A stretch of 26,913 nt of DNA from a bacterium UBP11_UBA4055. GTDB taxonomy: Bacteria > UBA4055. The DNA is taken from contig DFZN01000014.1 of assembly GCA_002382735.1 (NCBI GenBank), positions 4,136 through 31,048 on the forward strand, written 5' to 3'. This document shows positions 8,405 through 17,500 of the stretch, piece by piece; the first letter of the stretch is position 1; the number at the start of each line of letters is the position of its first letter. The notes below the pieces were generated by a model. The model had not been told where the DNA came from, searched no databases, and saw nothing but the letters and a program-made list of their open reading frames with translations. The position numbers and the translations under genes are program-made.

Positions 8405-10267
8405 TTGCCATTAAAAATACTCGGAATATCAGCTTATTATCATGACAGTTCGGCATGTCTCGTCATCGGCGGAGAGATCATTGACGCGGTACATGAGGAA
8501 AGGTTCACAAGGATCAAGCACGACAGTTCTTTCCCTTCAGAGTCGGTGTGTTATATACTCAGACGGTCAGGCTTAAAAATATCGGATCTCGACGCAGTTG
8601 TATTTTACGAAAAACCTTTTCTCAAATTCGAGCGGCTTCTGGAAACATACCACGAATTCGCGCCTAGGGGGTTTACGAGCTTCAGCTCAGCTATACCGGT
8701 CTGGATAAAAGACAAGATGTTCATGAAAAGCAACATAAGAAAAGAGCTCTCAAAGTTCGGACGGGCAGAAAAAGTGAACCTCTGCTTTTCAGAACATCAC
8801 CTTTCGCACGCGGCGAGCGCGTTCTTCCCTTCCCCCTTTGACGAAGCTGCCATTCTGACGCTAGACGGTGTGGGAGAAAGAGCAACTTCTCTTATAGGTC
8901 ACGGGGAAGGAAATTCGATAAAAGTACTCCGCGAGCTGCATTTTCCCCATTCGATCGGGCTTTTATACTCGGCTTTCACTTATTTCTGCGGCTTTAGGGT
9001 AAACAGCGGCGAATACAAACTGATGGGGCTTGCTCCGTACGGCGATCCCGGATCGGAAAGAACTGCGCACTATGAAAAACTTATAAGAGAATATCTCTCC
9101 GACATAAAAGAAGACGGATCTATAATTCTCAATATGGAATATTTTGAATACGCCACCGGACTTAAGATGATAAATGAAAAGAAGTGGGAAAAACTTTTCG
9201 GACTGAAAGTTAAGACGGAAAAAGCTGAAATGACTCAGGAATACATGGATCTTTCACTTGCGGTACAGCGGGTCACGGAAGATATCGTGATGAGGATGGC
9301 CGCTGAGGCAAAAAGACTGACCGGGTCGGAGAATATCGTGCTCGCCGGCGGAGTAGCGCTCAACAGCGTTGCCAACGGAAAAATACTCAAGTCCGGTCTT
9401 TTCAAACGGATGTGGATACAGCCGGCTTCGGGTGATGCAGGCGGATCGGCAGGCGCGGCACTGGCTCAGTATTACATCGGGTACGGCCGTGAGAGAAAAA
9501 CCGACCCTGAGAACTTCGACTCGATGAAAGGTTCATATCTGGGACCGGAATATTCCGACGACGATATTCTCGCGGTTCTCAAAAAATACGGTGTGCGCTA
9601 TACAAAATTCAGCGGTATTGGGGAACTTGCAGCCCTTGCTGCGGAACTCATCAGCGAAGGAAAAGTGGTCGGCTGGTTCCGGGGAAGATCGGAATACGGG
9701 CCCAGAGCTTTGGGTAGCAGGAGCATTTTAGGCGACGCGAGAAGATCGGACATGCAGAAAAGAATGAACCTGAAGATCAAGTTCAGGGAGGGATTCAGGC
9801 CGTTCGCCCCTTCGGTACTCGAAGAAGACATAAAGGAATATTTCGACATAGACATCCCGAGCCCCTACATGCTCTTCGTCGTTCCTGTGACCGGGAAAAG
9901 AAGAAAACCCGTGCCTAAGAATTACTTCAGCCTTCCTCTTTACGAAAGACTTTATCACGAGCGCTCGGACATACCGGCAGTCACGCATATCGACTACTCG
10001 GCCAGACTTCAGAGCGTAAGCAAAAAAACGAATCCTGACTACTGGACTCTGATCAGCGAATTCAAGAAGCTCACAGGATACGGGGTTATCATAAACACGA
10101 GCTTCAATGTGAGAGGCGAACCGATAGTCGAGACACCGTCAGACGCTTTTTCCTGTTTTATGAGAACGGAAATGGATAATCTTGTTATCGGAAATTATCT
10201 GCTCACAAAAGAGGATATGAAAAATATAGATCTGTCCTTATTTACCGCCAAATTCGCACTTGACTGA
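8405..10267 (+). CDS. NodU/TobZ/SxtI-type O-carbamoyltransferase
   Basis: Transfers a carbamoyl group from carbamoyl phosphate, via carbamoyl-adenylate, to a hydroxyl of a sugar or natural product. At 620 aa it is full length. The N-terminal Kae1-like domain (about 3-360) shows HD at 13-14, H131 and H135 (HxxxH), D154 in LDGVG and D344 in SGDAGGS, the spacing of the metal ligands of TobZ/Kae1 enzymes. The C-terminal YrdC-like domain (about 400-610) shows SEYGPRALGSRSIL, FRPFAPSVL and TSFNVRGEPIV. The start is TTG at 8405, six bases after GGAG (8395-8398), which overlaps the upstream stop. With the SxtJ- and SxtK-like genes and the SGNH protein before it, the acceptor is most likely an envelope glycan or its lipid-linked precursor. 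A small secreted metabolite is possible, but no biosynthetic genes for one are in view. Confidence 0.93.
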   Translation: MPLKILGISAYYHDSSACLVIGGEIIDAVHEERFTRIKHDSSFPSESVCYILRRSGLKISDLDAVVFYEKPFLKFERLLETYHEFAPRGFTSFSSAIPVWIKDKMFMKSNIRKELSKFGRAEKVNLCFSEHHLSHAASAFFPSPFDEAAILTLDGVGERATSLIGHGEGNSIKVLRELHFPHSIGLLYSAFTYFCGFRVNSGEYKLMGLAPYGDPGSERTAHYEKLIREYLSDIKEDGSIILNMEYFEYATGLKMINEKKWEKLFGLKVKTEKAEMTQEYMDLSLAVQRVTEDIVMRMAAEAKRLTGSENIVLAGGVALNSVANGKILKSGLFKRMWIQPASGDAGGSAGAALAQYYIGYGRERKTDPENFDSMKGSYLGPEYSDDDILAVLKKYGVRYTKFSGIGELAALAAELISEGKVVGWFRGRSEYGPRALGSRSILGDARRSDMQKRMNLKIKFREGFRPFAPSVLEEDIKEYFDIDIPSPYMLFVVPVTGKRRKPVPKNYFSLPLYERLYHERSDIPAVTHIDYSARLQSVSKKTNPDYWTLISEFKKLTGYGVIINTSFNVRGEPIVETPSDAFSCFMRTEMDNLVIGNYLLTKEDMKNIDLSLFTAKFALD

Positions 10268-10288
10268 TCTCTCGAAAGATTTTTTTTG

Positions 10289-10317
10289 TTGACAAAAGAG
10301 AATAGTTTTGCAATATT
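10289..10317 (+). promoter_or_regulatory. promoter of the FecR/LPP20/SLH operon
   Basis: Perfect TTGACA (10289-10294), 17 bp, AATATT (10312-10317) preceded by an extended -10 TG (10309-10310). It lies in the 83-110 nt gap after the carbamoyltransferase gene and immediately follows a run of eight T. Confidence 0.6.
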
Positions 10318-10377
10318 ATATCATATTTACGAAAACTGTTTCAAAGCAAAATGAGAATGAAAATGAGGAAAAAAGTA

Positions 10378-11334
10378 ATGAGATACATATTTGTCGCCCT
10401 GATCCTGACCGCTTTAACCTGTCAGGTTTCATGCAAAAGCGAGGATACACCTGCTGAAGTCGCGGTAACTAAAGAAACGGTAAAAACTGAGATTTCCACA
10501 GAAGCCGCTGTTCCGGCTTCAGCAGAAGAAGAACCGGTAGAAGACATTGCTCAGGTTAAAGTAGAGACCAAACAGGCAGAAGTTGTAAAAGTTCAGGCAG
10601 AAGCCGGACCTGAAAAAAAGGTTCAGGCAGAACAGAAGCCTCTCGATGAAAAAGGCGTTGTTTCATATGTCGAGGGCAATGTGAGAAAGAAATCTATTGA
10701 AGAGCAGGATTTCAAAACGAATGTGGCGGAAAAGACTGCCGTAAAATCAAGAGAATCTTACAAAACAATGATCAAATCAAGGGCAGAACTCGAATTGTCC
10801 GAGCTTGACATCATCAGGCTCGCACCGAAAACTACAGTAGATCTCGTAGCGCTTTACGAAGAAGCCAAAGACGGGAAAAAGAAAACCGACATAAAACTTG
10901 AGGAAGGCGATTTGTGGGCTCAGGTGAATTCTTCGGACGAGAATAATGAGTTCATGATGGATACCGATATTGCTGCAGCGGCTATAACGGGAACGAACTT
11001 CAGAATGTCAAAGGACGGCGAACTTACTGAAATGAAAGTATATCACGGCGAGGTGAAGATTTCCAATGCAAGAGAAAAGATGGACAAGATGAAAGCCGTT
11101 TCGGTCTCAGAATTCAGGCAACCTTCGCAGACGCTCGGACCAAAACAGGTCGCCGGACCAAAACAGGTCTCACTGGAAGAATGGGTATATATTGTAAAGA
11201 ATATGCAGAAAATATCTTTCGACAAGTCCGGTAAGGTAGTATCGGCAGGAGAGTTCAAAGCTGACGATTCTGATGAAAAGACCAGCTGGGTCGAATGGAA
11301 TAAAAAAAGAGACAGAAGTAAAGGACTAAAATAA
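10378..11334 (+). CDS. FecR-domain lipoprotein
   Basis: Predicted lipoprotein of 318 aa: a short signal peptide ending QVSC puts the lipid cysteine at residue 19. A charged, Glu/Val/Lys-rich linker (about 20-90) leads to a FecR domain at about 93-230, with SYVEGNV, IIRLAPKTTVDL, LEEGDLWAQV, AITGTNFRMS and VYHGEVKIS in the order typical of the fold. There is no cytoplasmic anti-sigma region and no adjacent sigma factor, so it is a stand-alone FecR protein, not a TonB-linked regulator. The ATG at 10378 is preferred because AGGA (10366-10369) precedes it by eight bases. An in-frame ATG at 10351 has no ribosome binding site and would give a less typical signal peptide. First gene of a four-gene operon. 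A hexapeptide GPKQVA/S is duplicated near residues 254-265. Confidence 0.85.
   Translation: MRYIFVALILTALTCQVSCKSEDTPAEVAVTKETVKTEISTEAAVPASAEEEPVEDIAQVKVETKQAEVVKVQAEAGPEKKVQAEQKPLDEKGVVSYVEGNVRKKSIEEQDFKTNVAEKTAVKSRESYKTMIKSRAELELSELDIIRLAPKTTVDLVALYEEAKDGKKKTDIKLEEGDLWAQVNSSDENNEFMMDTDIAAAAITGTNFRMSKDGELTEMKVYHGEVKISNAREKMDKMKAVSVSEFRQPSQTLGPKQVAGPKQVSLEEWVYIVKNMQKISFDKSGKVVSAGEFKADDSDEKTSWVEWNKKRDRSKGLK
11136..11169 (+). repeat. 18-bp-period tandem duplication inside the FecR gene
   Basis: The 16-base unit CGGACCAAAACAGGTC occurs at 11136-11151 and 11154-11169, giving the peptide GPKQV twice. It keeps the reading frame (six codons) and lies just after the FecR domain. Confidence 0.85.
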
Positions 11335-11349
11335 CTATAGGGAGTGATT

Positions 11350-12162
11350 ATGAAAAAGGTATCATTACTGAGCATACTTTTATTTGTGCTTGCTGTTTTC
11401 GCGCAGGGTGAGGTTGACTGGGAAAGAAGAGTTGTAAAAGCTATCGGTATCGGTGCGCCGAACCCCAATGCTCCGAATATGGCGGTAAAGAGAGCCGGAG
11501 CCATCAATGCGGCTAAAATGTATGCAGTAAGGGATCTTATGGCTACAGTCAAGGGAATGTATCTTTCGAGCGAACAGACTGCTGAGAATTATATGATGAC
11601 CTCAGATGTCGTAAAAACTCAGGTCGAAGGGATCGCAAGAGCGTTCCAGATGGTCGGTGAACCTCAGTATTTCGAGGACGGATCAGTTCAGGTTACCGTG
11701 GAAATGAGCATTGACGGGAAATTGAGCGACCTTATGATGAAAGAAGAGACCTTCGGCGACACCACTCCTATGGGTGAAGAAGCTACCTACAAACTTTCAG
11801 ATCTAGCTCCGTCAAAACCTGATGTTTACACAGGCCTGATCATCGACTGCACCGGAGTTGAACTAAGACCCGCTCTTTCCCCAAAAGTTTTCAGCAGATC
11901 AGGAAGAGAGGTTTACGGATCGGCCAATGTGAATAAGGATTTCGCGGTTCAGCAGGGTATGATGGGATATTTGAAGAACATCGATTTCGCAAAAGAAAAT
12001 GCGAGAGTAACGAACAATCCTTTTATTGTTAAAGCGATAGAAGTAAAAGGCACCAACAAGGCCGATATTGTTATCAGCGATGAAGACGCGGCAAAGATCG
12101 AAGCGCTCGCGAATAATCTGAATTTCTTGAGAGAATGCAGGGTCATTGCTCTTATAAAGTAG
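11350..12162 (+). CDS. LPP20-family exported protein A (soluble, periplasmic)
   Basis: 270 aa. The signal peptide (about 1-19, FVLAVFAQ) lacks a lipobox cysteine, so the product should be released to the periplasm. The LPP20-type domain (about 35-130) includes APNMAVKRAGAINAAK, YAVRDLMATVKG and VTVEMSIDG. It is followed by a module with YTGLIIDCTGVELRPALSP and EVYGSANV (about 157-200). LPP20 domains occur in surface lipoproteins and in flagellar FlgP-type ring or disk proteins, but no flagellar gene is nearby. The ATG at 11350 is chosen because GGGAG (11340-11344) sits five bases before it; the GTG at 11344 overlaps that site. Closely related to the next gene, by eye about 70% identical over some 245 residues. 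Confidence 0.85.
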   Translation: MKKVSLLSILLFVLAVFAQGEVDWERRVVKAIGIGAPNPNAPNMAVKRAGAINAAKMYAVRDLMATVKGMYLSSEQTAENYMMTSDVVKTQVEGIARAFQMVGEPQYFEDGSVQVTVEMSIDGKLSDLMMKEETFGDTTPMGEEATYKLSDLAPSKPDVYTGLIIDCTGVELRPALSPKVFSRSGREVYGSANVNKDFAVQQGMMGYLKNIDFAKENARVTNNPFIVKAIEVKGTNKADIVISDEDAAKIEALANNLNFLRECRVIALIK

Positions 12163-12181
12163 AATGATCAGGGGAAAATTG

Positions 12182-13189
12182 ATGAAAAAGATTACATTAC
12201 TATTAGCTGCCTCATTCATTCTGATAACTGCAGGATGCTCTTCTACTGTTGTGAAGGAAGAAAGGGCGGAAAAGATACAGAAAACAGAAAATTCAGGAAT
12301 TACCGTTACTGAAACAAAGGAAACAACGGTAACCTCGGTAAAAGATGATGTTACTACCGTAAATACGACAATTGAAAAGTCAGTTCAGCCTGTTGTACCT
12401 GTGGCTGCGAACGAAGGTATTGAGGATCAGTATATTGAGAACGGTGTTAACTGGTCCCTAAGAACAGTGACCGCTACCGGTATAGGAGCTCCCAATCCTG
12501 ATGCGCCTAATATGGCGGTTAAAAGAGCAGGTGCGATCAATGCGGCCAAGATCTACGCCGTAAGAGACCTGATAGCGACCATTAAGGGTATGTATGTTTC
12601 AAGTGAGCAGACAGCTGAGAACTATATGATGACTTCCGATGTCGTGAAAACACAGGTGGAAGGGATCGCAAAGGCTTTCAGGGTCGTGGGCGAACCGAAA
12701 TACTTTGATGACGGATCGGTGGAAGTAACAGTTGAAATGAGCATAAACGGCGAGCTCAGCGATGTGTTTCTGAAACAGGAAACTTTCGGCGAGACTTCGC
12801 TTGTCGGTGAAGCTACCTACAAACTTTCCGATATCGCAGGTCAGCCTTCCGTTTACACAGGACTTATAATCGACTGCACGGAAGTTCAGCTCAGACCTGC
12901 ACTTGCCCCAAAGATATTCAGCGGTTCAGGTATCGAAATATACGGTTCAGCCAATGTCAGCAAGGATTATGCGGTACAGCAGGGCATGATGGGTTATCTG
13001 AAATCGGTTGAGGTCGCAAGGGAGAACGCAAGAGTGACGAATAATCCGCTGGTAATCAGGGCTACGGGCGTGAAAGGTTCGAACAAGACCGATATCGTAA
13101 TCTCCGATGAAGACGCCGCAAAGATAAAAGAACTTGATTCGAATCTGAATTTTCTGAGAGAATGCAGGGTGGTCGCGATCATAAACTGA
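12182..13189 (+). CDS. LPP20-family lipoprotein B (paralogue of the preceding gene)
   Basis: 335 aa with lipobox ITAGC (lipid cysteine at residue 19), so it is membrane-anchored, unlike its soluble neighbour. A Thr/Val/Glu-rich linker (about 20-90) precedes the LPP20 domain (GIGAPNPDAPNMAVKRAG, YAVRDLIATIKGMY, VTVEMSING) and the YTGLIIDCTEVQLRPALAP module. The two genes are a tandem duplication: protein identity is high while many codons differ synonymously, which means an old duplication kept under purifying selection. ATG at 12182 is chosen because AGGGGA (12170-12175) lies six bases before it; an in-frame ATG at 12164 is upstream of that site. Only 19 nt separate it from the preceding gene. 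Predicted to work with the FecR and TPR-SLH lipoproteins of the operon. Confidence 0.85.
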   Translation: MKKITLLLAASFILITAGCSSTVVKEERAEKIQKTENSGITVTETKETTVTSVKDDVTTVNTTIEKSVQPVVPVAANEGIEDQYIENGVNWSLRTVTATGIGAPNPDAPNMAVKRAGAINAAKIYAVRDLIATIKGMYVSSEQTAENYMMTSDVVKTQVEGIAKAFRVVGEPKYFDDGSVEVTVEMSINGELSDVFLKQETFGETSLVGEATYKLSDIAGQPSVYTGLIIDCTEVQLRPALAPKIFSGSGIEIYGSANVSKDYAVQQGMMGYLKSVEVARENARVTNNPLVIRATGVKGSNKTDIVISDEDAAKIKELDSNLNFLRECRVVAIIN

Positions 13190-13227
13190 TCTCAGATAGA
13201 ATTGTTAATAAAAATGGAGAAGATAAT

Positions 13228-14406
13228 ATGAAAAAAATAATTATTCTGCTGAGCGCCGTTACGATGGTGATGTTCTTAGGATGCAGCAAGGAAACAAGAA
13301 AATCGGAATCAGTTCTCGACAATCCTGATATGCATATCAGCATGGGAATGAAATTCTTCAATGAAGGCAGCTACGATGAAGCTAAAAAAGAGTTCGACGA
13401 CGCGATAAAGATAGACTGGAAAAAAGAAGACAAAGCCGGAGCTTACGCCGGACTGGGTATGTATTATGCGGTAAAGGGCGACAAGAAAAAAGCCTTTGAC
13501 AACGCAAAAGAGGCGATAAGCCTGAACAGCAAGCTTCCTCTTGCCAATACATGCTACGGAAGGACCATAATGTTCGCAAACAGGGGCATCGACGGCGACG
13601 AGTGGATCAAGGATGCCTACAAATTCTTCGACAAAGCTATAAAGCTTGCCGATGAGCTGAGGGACAATAAAGCTCTCGCAGAAGCTCATTACTTTAAAGG
13701 CATTGCGTCGAAATCCGCATACAAATTCGGAGCGGCCAAAGAGTCTTTCGCAGAAGTCGTAAAAATGAAAGGTCTTTACGCTGCCGAAGCGAACAGAGAA
13801 TGGGAAATAGTTCAGATGATAGAAAGAGCAAGGCCGGGAACTAAAGTCGGCGCCAAAGTAGCTCTTCTCGACCAGGTCGGTAAAGCTGAGATCGCTGTTC
13901 TTTTTATCGAAGAGATGAAGATCGAGCAGGTACTTGCAAAAAGGGAGAAAAAAGAATACGACAATACTTTTATTTCACCGGACGATCCTCTAAAATACAC
14001 TGAAGCCGAGCAGGCTAAAGCTCTTGCTAACGACATTGAAGGCCACTGGGCAAAAAGCTGGATAAAGAGCGTATTGGAGAAGGGTGTTATGGAAAATGCT
14101 CCTGACCACAAATTCTATCCTGATAAAAAGATCACCAGAGCAGAATATTCTCTCATGCTTCTCAGGGTTATGGTCATGATCACCGGAGACGAGTCGCTTT
14201 ACACAAAACATTTCGGCGAAACAGCTTCAATGTTCAATGATGTCAGAACAGACCACTATGCCTACAATGCAATGGCAGTCTGTGCTTCAAGGGGCATCAT
14301 GAAAGCGAATATGAACGGCGAGTTCGAACTGAACAAGACCGTATCGGGAGCTGAAGCTCTTCTTATAATCAGGGATTTCCAGAACGCTCTGAGCCTTACT
14401 TTCTAA
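13228..14406 (+). CDS. TPR and S-layer-homology (SLH) lipoprotein
   Basis: 392 aa with lipobox MFLGC (lipid cysteine at residue 19). Tetratricopeptide-like helices span about 34-200 (GMKFFNEGSYDEAKKEFDDA; AGAYAGLGMYYAVKGDKKKA). Two SLH-type units follow near 267-320 (DIEGHWAKSWIKSVLEKGVM, then ITRAEYSLMLLR) and 334-385 (FNDVRTDHYAYNAM, ASRGIM). SLH domains bind cell-wall polymers or peptidoglycan, so the protein could tether the outer membrane to the wall while its TPRs hold partners. The ATG at 13228 has GGAGA at 13216-13220. An earlier in-frame ATG (13162) would overlap the LPP20 gene and bury the signal peptide, so it is rejected. Last gene of the operon, followed by a strong terminator. 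Confidence 0.85.
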   Translation: MKKIIILLSAVTMVMFLGCSKETRKSESVLDNPDMHISMGMKFFNEGSYDEAKKEFDDAIKIDWKKEDKAGAYAGLGMYYAVKGDKKKAFDNAKEAISLNSKLPLANTCYGRTIMFANRGIDGDEWIKDAYKFFDKAIKLADELRDNKALAEAHYFKGIASKSAYKFGAAKESFAEVVKMKGLYAAEANREWEIVQMIERARPGTKVGAKVALLDQVGKAEIAVLFIEEMKIEQVLAKREKKEYDNTFISPDDPLKYTEAEQAKALANDIEGHWAKSWIKSVLEKGVMENAPDHKFYPDKKITRAEYSLMLLRVMVMITGDESLYTKHFGETASMFNDVRTDHYAYNAMAVCASRGIMKANMNGEFELNKTVSGAEALLIIRDFQNALSLTF

Positions 14407-14427
14407 ACTAAAAACATTTCTTAAAAG

Positions 14428-14452
14428 AAGCCGGCATGATCCGGCTTTTTTT
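14428..14452 (+). terminator. Rho-independent terminator of the FecR/LPP20/SLH operon
   Basis: Stem AAGCCGG (14428-14434) pairing with CCGGCTT (14441-14447), 6-nt loop, seven T residues to 14452. It separates the envelope operon from the transporter operon. Confidence 0.92.
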
Positions 14453-14502
14453 ATTATTAATAATTTGAATTGTACCGTTTATTTATCTATATTATCGGTA
14501 CT

Positions 14503-14508
14503 TATAAT
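14503..14508 (+). promoter_or_regulatory. -10 element of the ABCG transporter operon
   Basis: Perfect TATAAT, 23 bases before the ATG at 14531. No good -35 hexamer lies at 16-18 bp spacing, so activation by a regulator is possible. The short leader carries GGGGGG (14519-14524) as the probable ribosome binding site. Confidence 0.45.
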
Positions 14509-14530
14509 TATTTTCGCCGGGGGGCTTGTA

Positions 14531-17500
14531 ATGAATGATAAATTATCTTCGATAACCAAGGGTCTTGACAGCGTTAAGGACATCAAAAGTCTTCTTATAA
14601 AACTTACAGATATTACCAAAGAGATACTTAATGCGGACCGCTGCAGCATCTTTTTATACGATGAAAAGGCAGATGATCTTTTTACTTATGTGGCTCATGG
14701 CGTAGATGAAATAAGAATATCTAAAGACAAGGGGATCGCCGGGCATACTTATACAGAAAAGAAGTTCATGAATATTAAAGATGTGCAAAATGAACCCCTG
14801 TACAATAAGGCTTCGGAAAAAGTGACAGGTTATGCGACAAGGACAATGCTCTCTATACCTGTGCTGAGCACACCGGACAACGCGATAGGCGTATTTCAGG
14901 TCTTAAATAAAAATGACGGTAAACCTTTCAACGAAGAAGATGAAGAGCTTCTCAGGAATATGGCTTCTTACGCAGCATCTCTTCTGAATAAGGCCATGGT
15001 CTATGCGGACTCGATGAAGCTTGAAGAGAACGAGATGCAGAGCATAACTTCCGTTTTCGATGATGGTGAAATAGGTAAAATAAGCGCATCGATCATCCCT
15101 TTGAGGGTAACAGATGATATCACAAAAGCAGATGTATATTTCCCATATAACGGTCTTCAGGTTTTCCTTTACCAGATCGAAAGCAACTATATAATTATTC
15201 AGAAAGACGAAAAGAATACCGTTTCAGTTGACAATTACATACTCGAGAAAGACACTCCGTTCAAGATTCTGTACGGAAGTAATATCAAGATCAATTCCTA
15301 CACCATACTTTACGAACAGATCAAATCATATTTTAAAGTGAAACTGAATTATTTCAATCAGAAAACTTTCTACTTAAACAGGGGTTCAGACAATATCATC
15401 CTGTCAGAGGATAAAAACAACTCGTCTATAGTCACGCTTAATCTCTCCAGATCGATAATAAAACTCGAAGTCCTTGATGAAAAAACCGAGCTTTTCGTGA
15501 ACCGAGCTCCGGCGTCCGGAAGAATTTATCTCAACATAAACGATGATGTCAAAGTGAACGGCAAGAATCTGAATATAAAGAAGATCGTTTCCGAAAATGT
15601 AACGGAAAGAGATTTTTACCATTTCGATCCCGATGAGAAAGACTTTGTCATATCAAATAAGAAAGGCGACGCTATAATAGCTGACGAACTCGATTATATA
15701 TGGAGTTGCTCGGTTAAAAAGCAGGAAGGGAAGTATCTGTTCCAAAAACAAAACTGTCCGTACGACATTTACCTCAACAGCAAAAGGGTCTTAAGATCGG
15801 ATATGATCCGTAATGACGATAAGATATATCTTAACGGAAGGGTGTTCAGAATTGATACGGAGAATAAAACCGCCGAATTGTCCAAGTTCAGCTTCAGTTC
15901 TTTCATCGTAAAGGGATTAAAGCATCTCTTCAACGACAACAGCATAGGACTTGACGATATCAGTTTCGAAATGGAACACGGCGACCTTGTGGCAATAATG
16001 GGACCAAGCGGATGCGGTAAATCGACACTTTTAAATGTTATAAACGGATATCAGAAGCCGAATTCGGGTGATGTCGTACTTGACAATTTCGATCTCTACA
16101 TAAATTACGCATTTCTAAAGAATTTTATGGGATTTGTGCCTCAGGACGATCTTTTATTTGACAATCTGACGGTTTACGAGAACCTGTATTTCAACGCCAA
16201 GCTCAGATATCCGTCCAAACCGAAAAAAGTGCTTGAGGCTCTTGTAAATAAAGTGCTGAAGGACATCGGACTCTTGGATAAAAAGGGGAGCAGGGTCGGT
16301 AACCCTCTTGATAAGACTTTAAGCGGCGGACAGAGGAAAAGGCTCAATATCGGTCTCGAACTTTTGTCTGACTCTGAAGTACTTCTCCTTGACGAACCGA
16401 CATCCGGGCTTTCATCAAAGGATTCAGAGAAAATAGTTGAACTTCTGAAATCTATTTCGCTCGAAGGCAAGATAGTATATGTGATAATTCACCAGCCGAG
16501 CTCAAAGATATACAAGATATTCGACAAGGTAATCGTTCTTGACAAGGGAGGAAAGCTCGCATTTTCCGGCGACAATTACGACGCTCTCAAATATTTCAGG
16601 GAACATTCCAGACAGCATTTCGGGGATGATGTTGAATGTCCGGTGTGTAAGAATGTTGAACCCGACCTCATTCTTGAGACTATAGAGGAGCCGGCCAGAG
16701 ACAGAGACGGTACTCCGCTTGATGTAAGAAAAAGAACACCGGAATACTGGAAAAATGAATTTCTGGAATATGAGAAGAGTTCGGGCAATGTGACTTTCCC
16801 GGCCAACACGAACCAGTTCATTCCGCCAAGACCAAGGATAAGCCTGAAAGCACTAATTTCGCAGTTCTCTGTACTTCTGCATAGGAATTTTTTAAACAAG
16901 CTCAGAGACAAGTCAAATCTGGCGATCACTTTTTTTGAAGCACCTCTCCTCGGAATAATCATTGGTCTGCTTCTGAGATATTCACCGGGAGAAAAATATT
17001 CGCTATACGACAATAAATATCTGACAACCTTCATTTTCATCTTCACTATAGTCACGATCTTCTTTGCGCTGACGAACAGCATAGACGAGATCATCAGGGA
17101 CGCTTCGATTCTCTTAAGGGAGAAAATGCTCGATATAAACAGCCTTGAATACTATCTGTCAAAATTCATCACTCTCGTTATCTTCTCCGTAGTGCAGAAC
17201 ATCCTGTTTCTGAGCCTCGGTTTCTGGATAATGGAGATAAAGGAGCTGTTCTTTGAGTATCTCGCGATATCGATTTTCATTTCTGTAAGCGGGATATGTA
17301 TGGGTATGGCGATATCATCAATACCGAAACTGACTTCAAAAGCGGCGCAAAACATAATTCCTCTTATACTTGTCCCTCAGATGATTTTCGGTGGGTTCAT
17401 GGTTGAATTTGAGGACATGAGCAGATTCCTGTTCATAAATAAGAGCGCTCCGATACCCGAGATATGTCAGATAATGCCGTCAAAGTGGGGATTTGAAGCT

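Noticed and set aside
10267..10287. Hairpin-like ATCTCTCGAAAGAT followed by eight T after the carbamoyltransferase gene
   Set aside because: Only four continuous base pairs can form, so it is too weak to call a terminator, although the T run is notable.
10378..11334. FecR-type anti-sigma regulator
   Set aside because: The protein is a lipoprotein with no cytoplasmic sigma-binding region, and there is no FecI-type sigma factor or TonB receptor gene beside it.
10378..14406. Flagellar H-ring or basal-disk locus (FlgO/FlgP/FlgT) as an explanation for the LPP20 genes
   Set aside because: No flagellar gene is present in the window, and the FecR and SLH partners are not part of known flagellar disk loci.
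14465..14530. Possible N-terminal hydrophobic extension of the ABCG transporter starting at a TTG
   Set aside because: This stretch contains the TATAAT element and has no ribosome binding site; the ATG at 14531 starts cleanly before the GAF domain.
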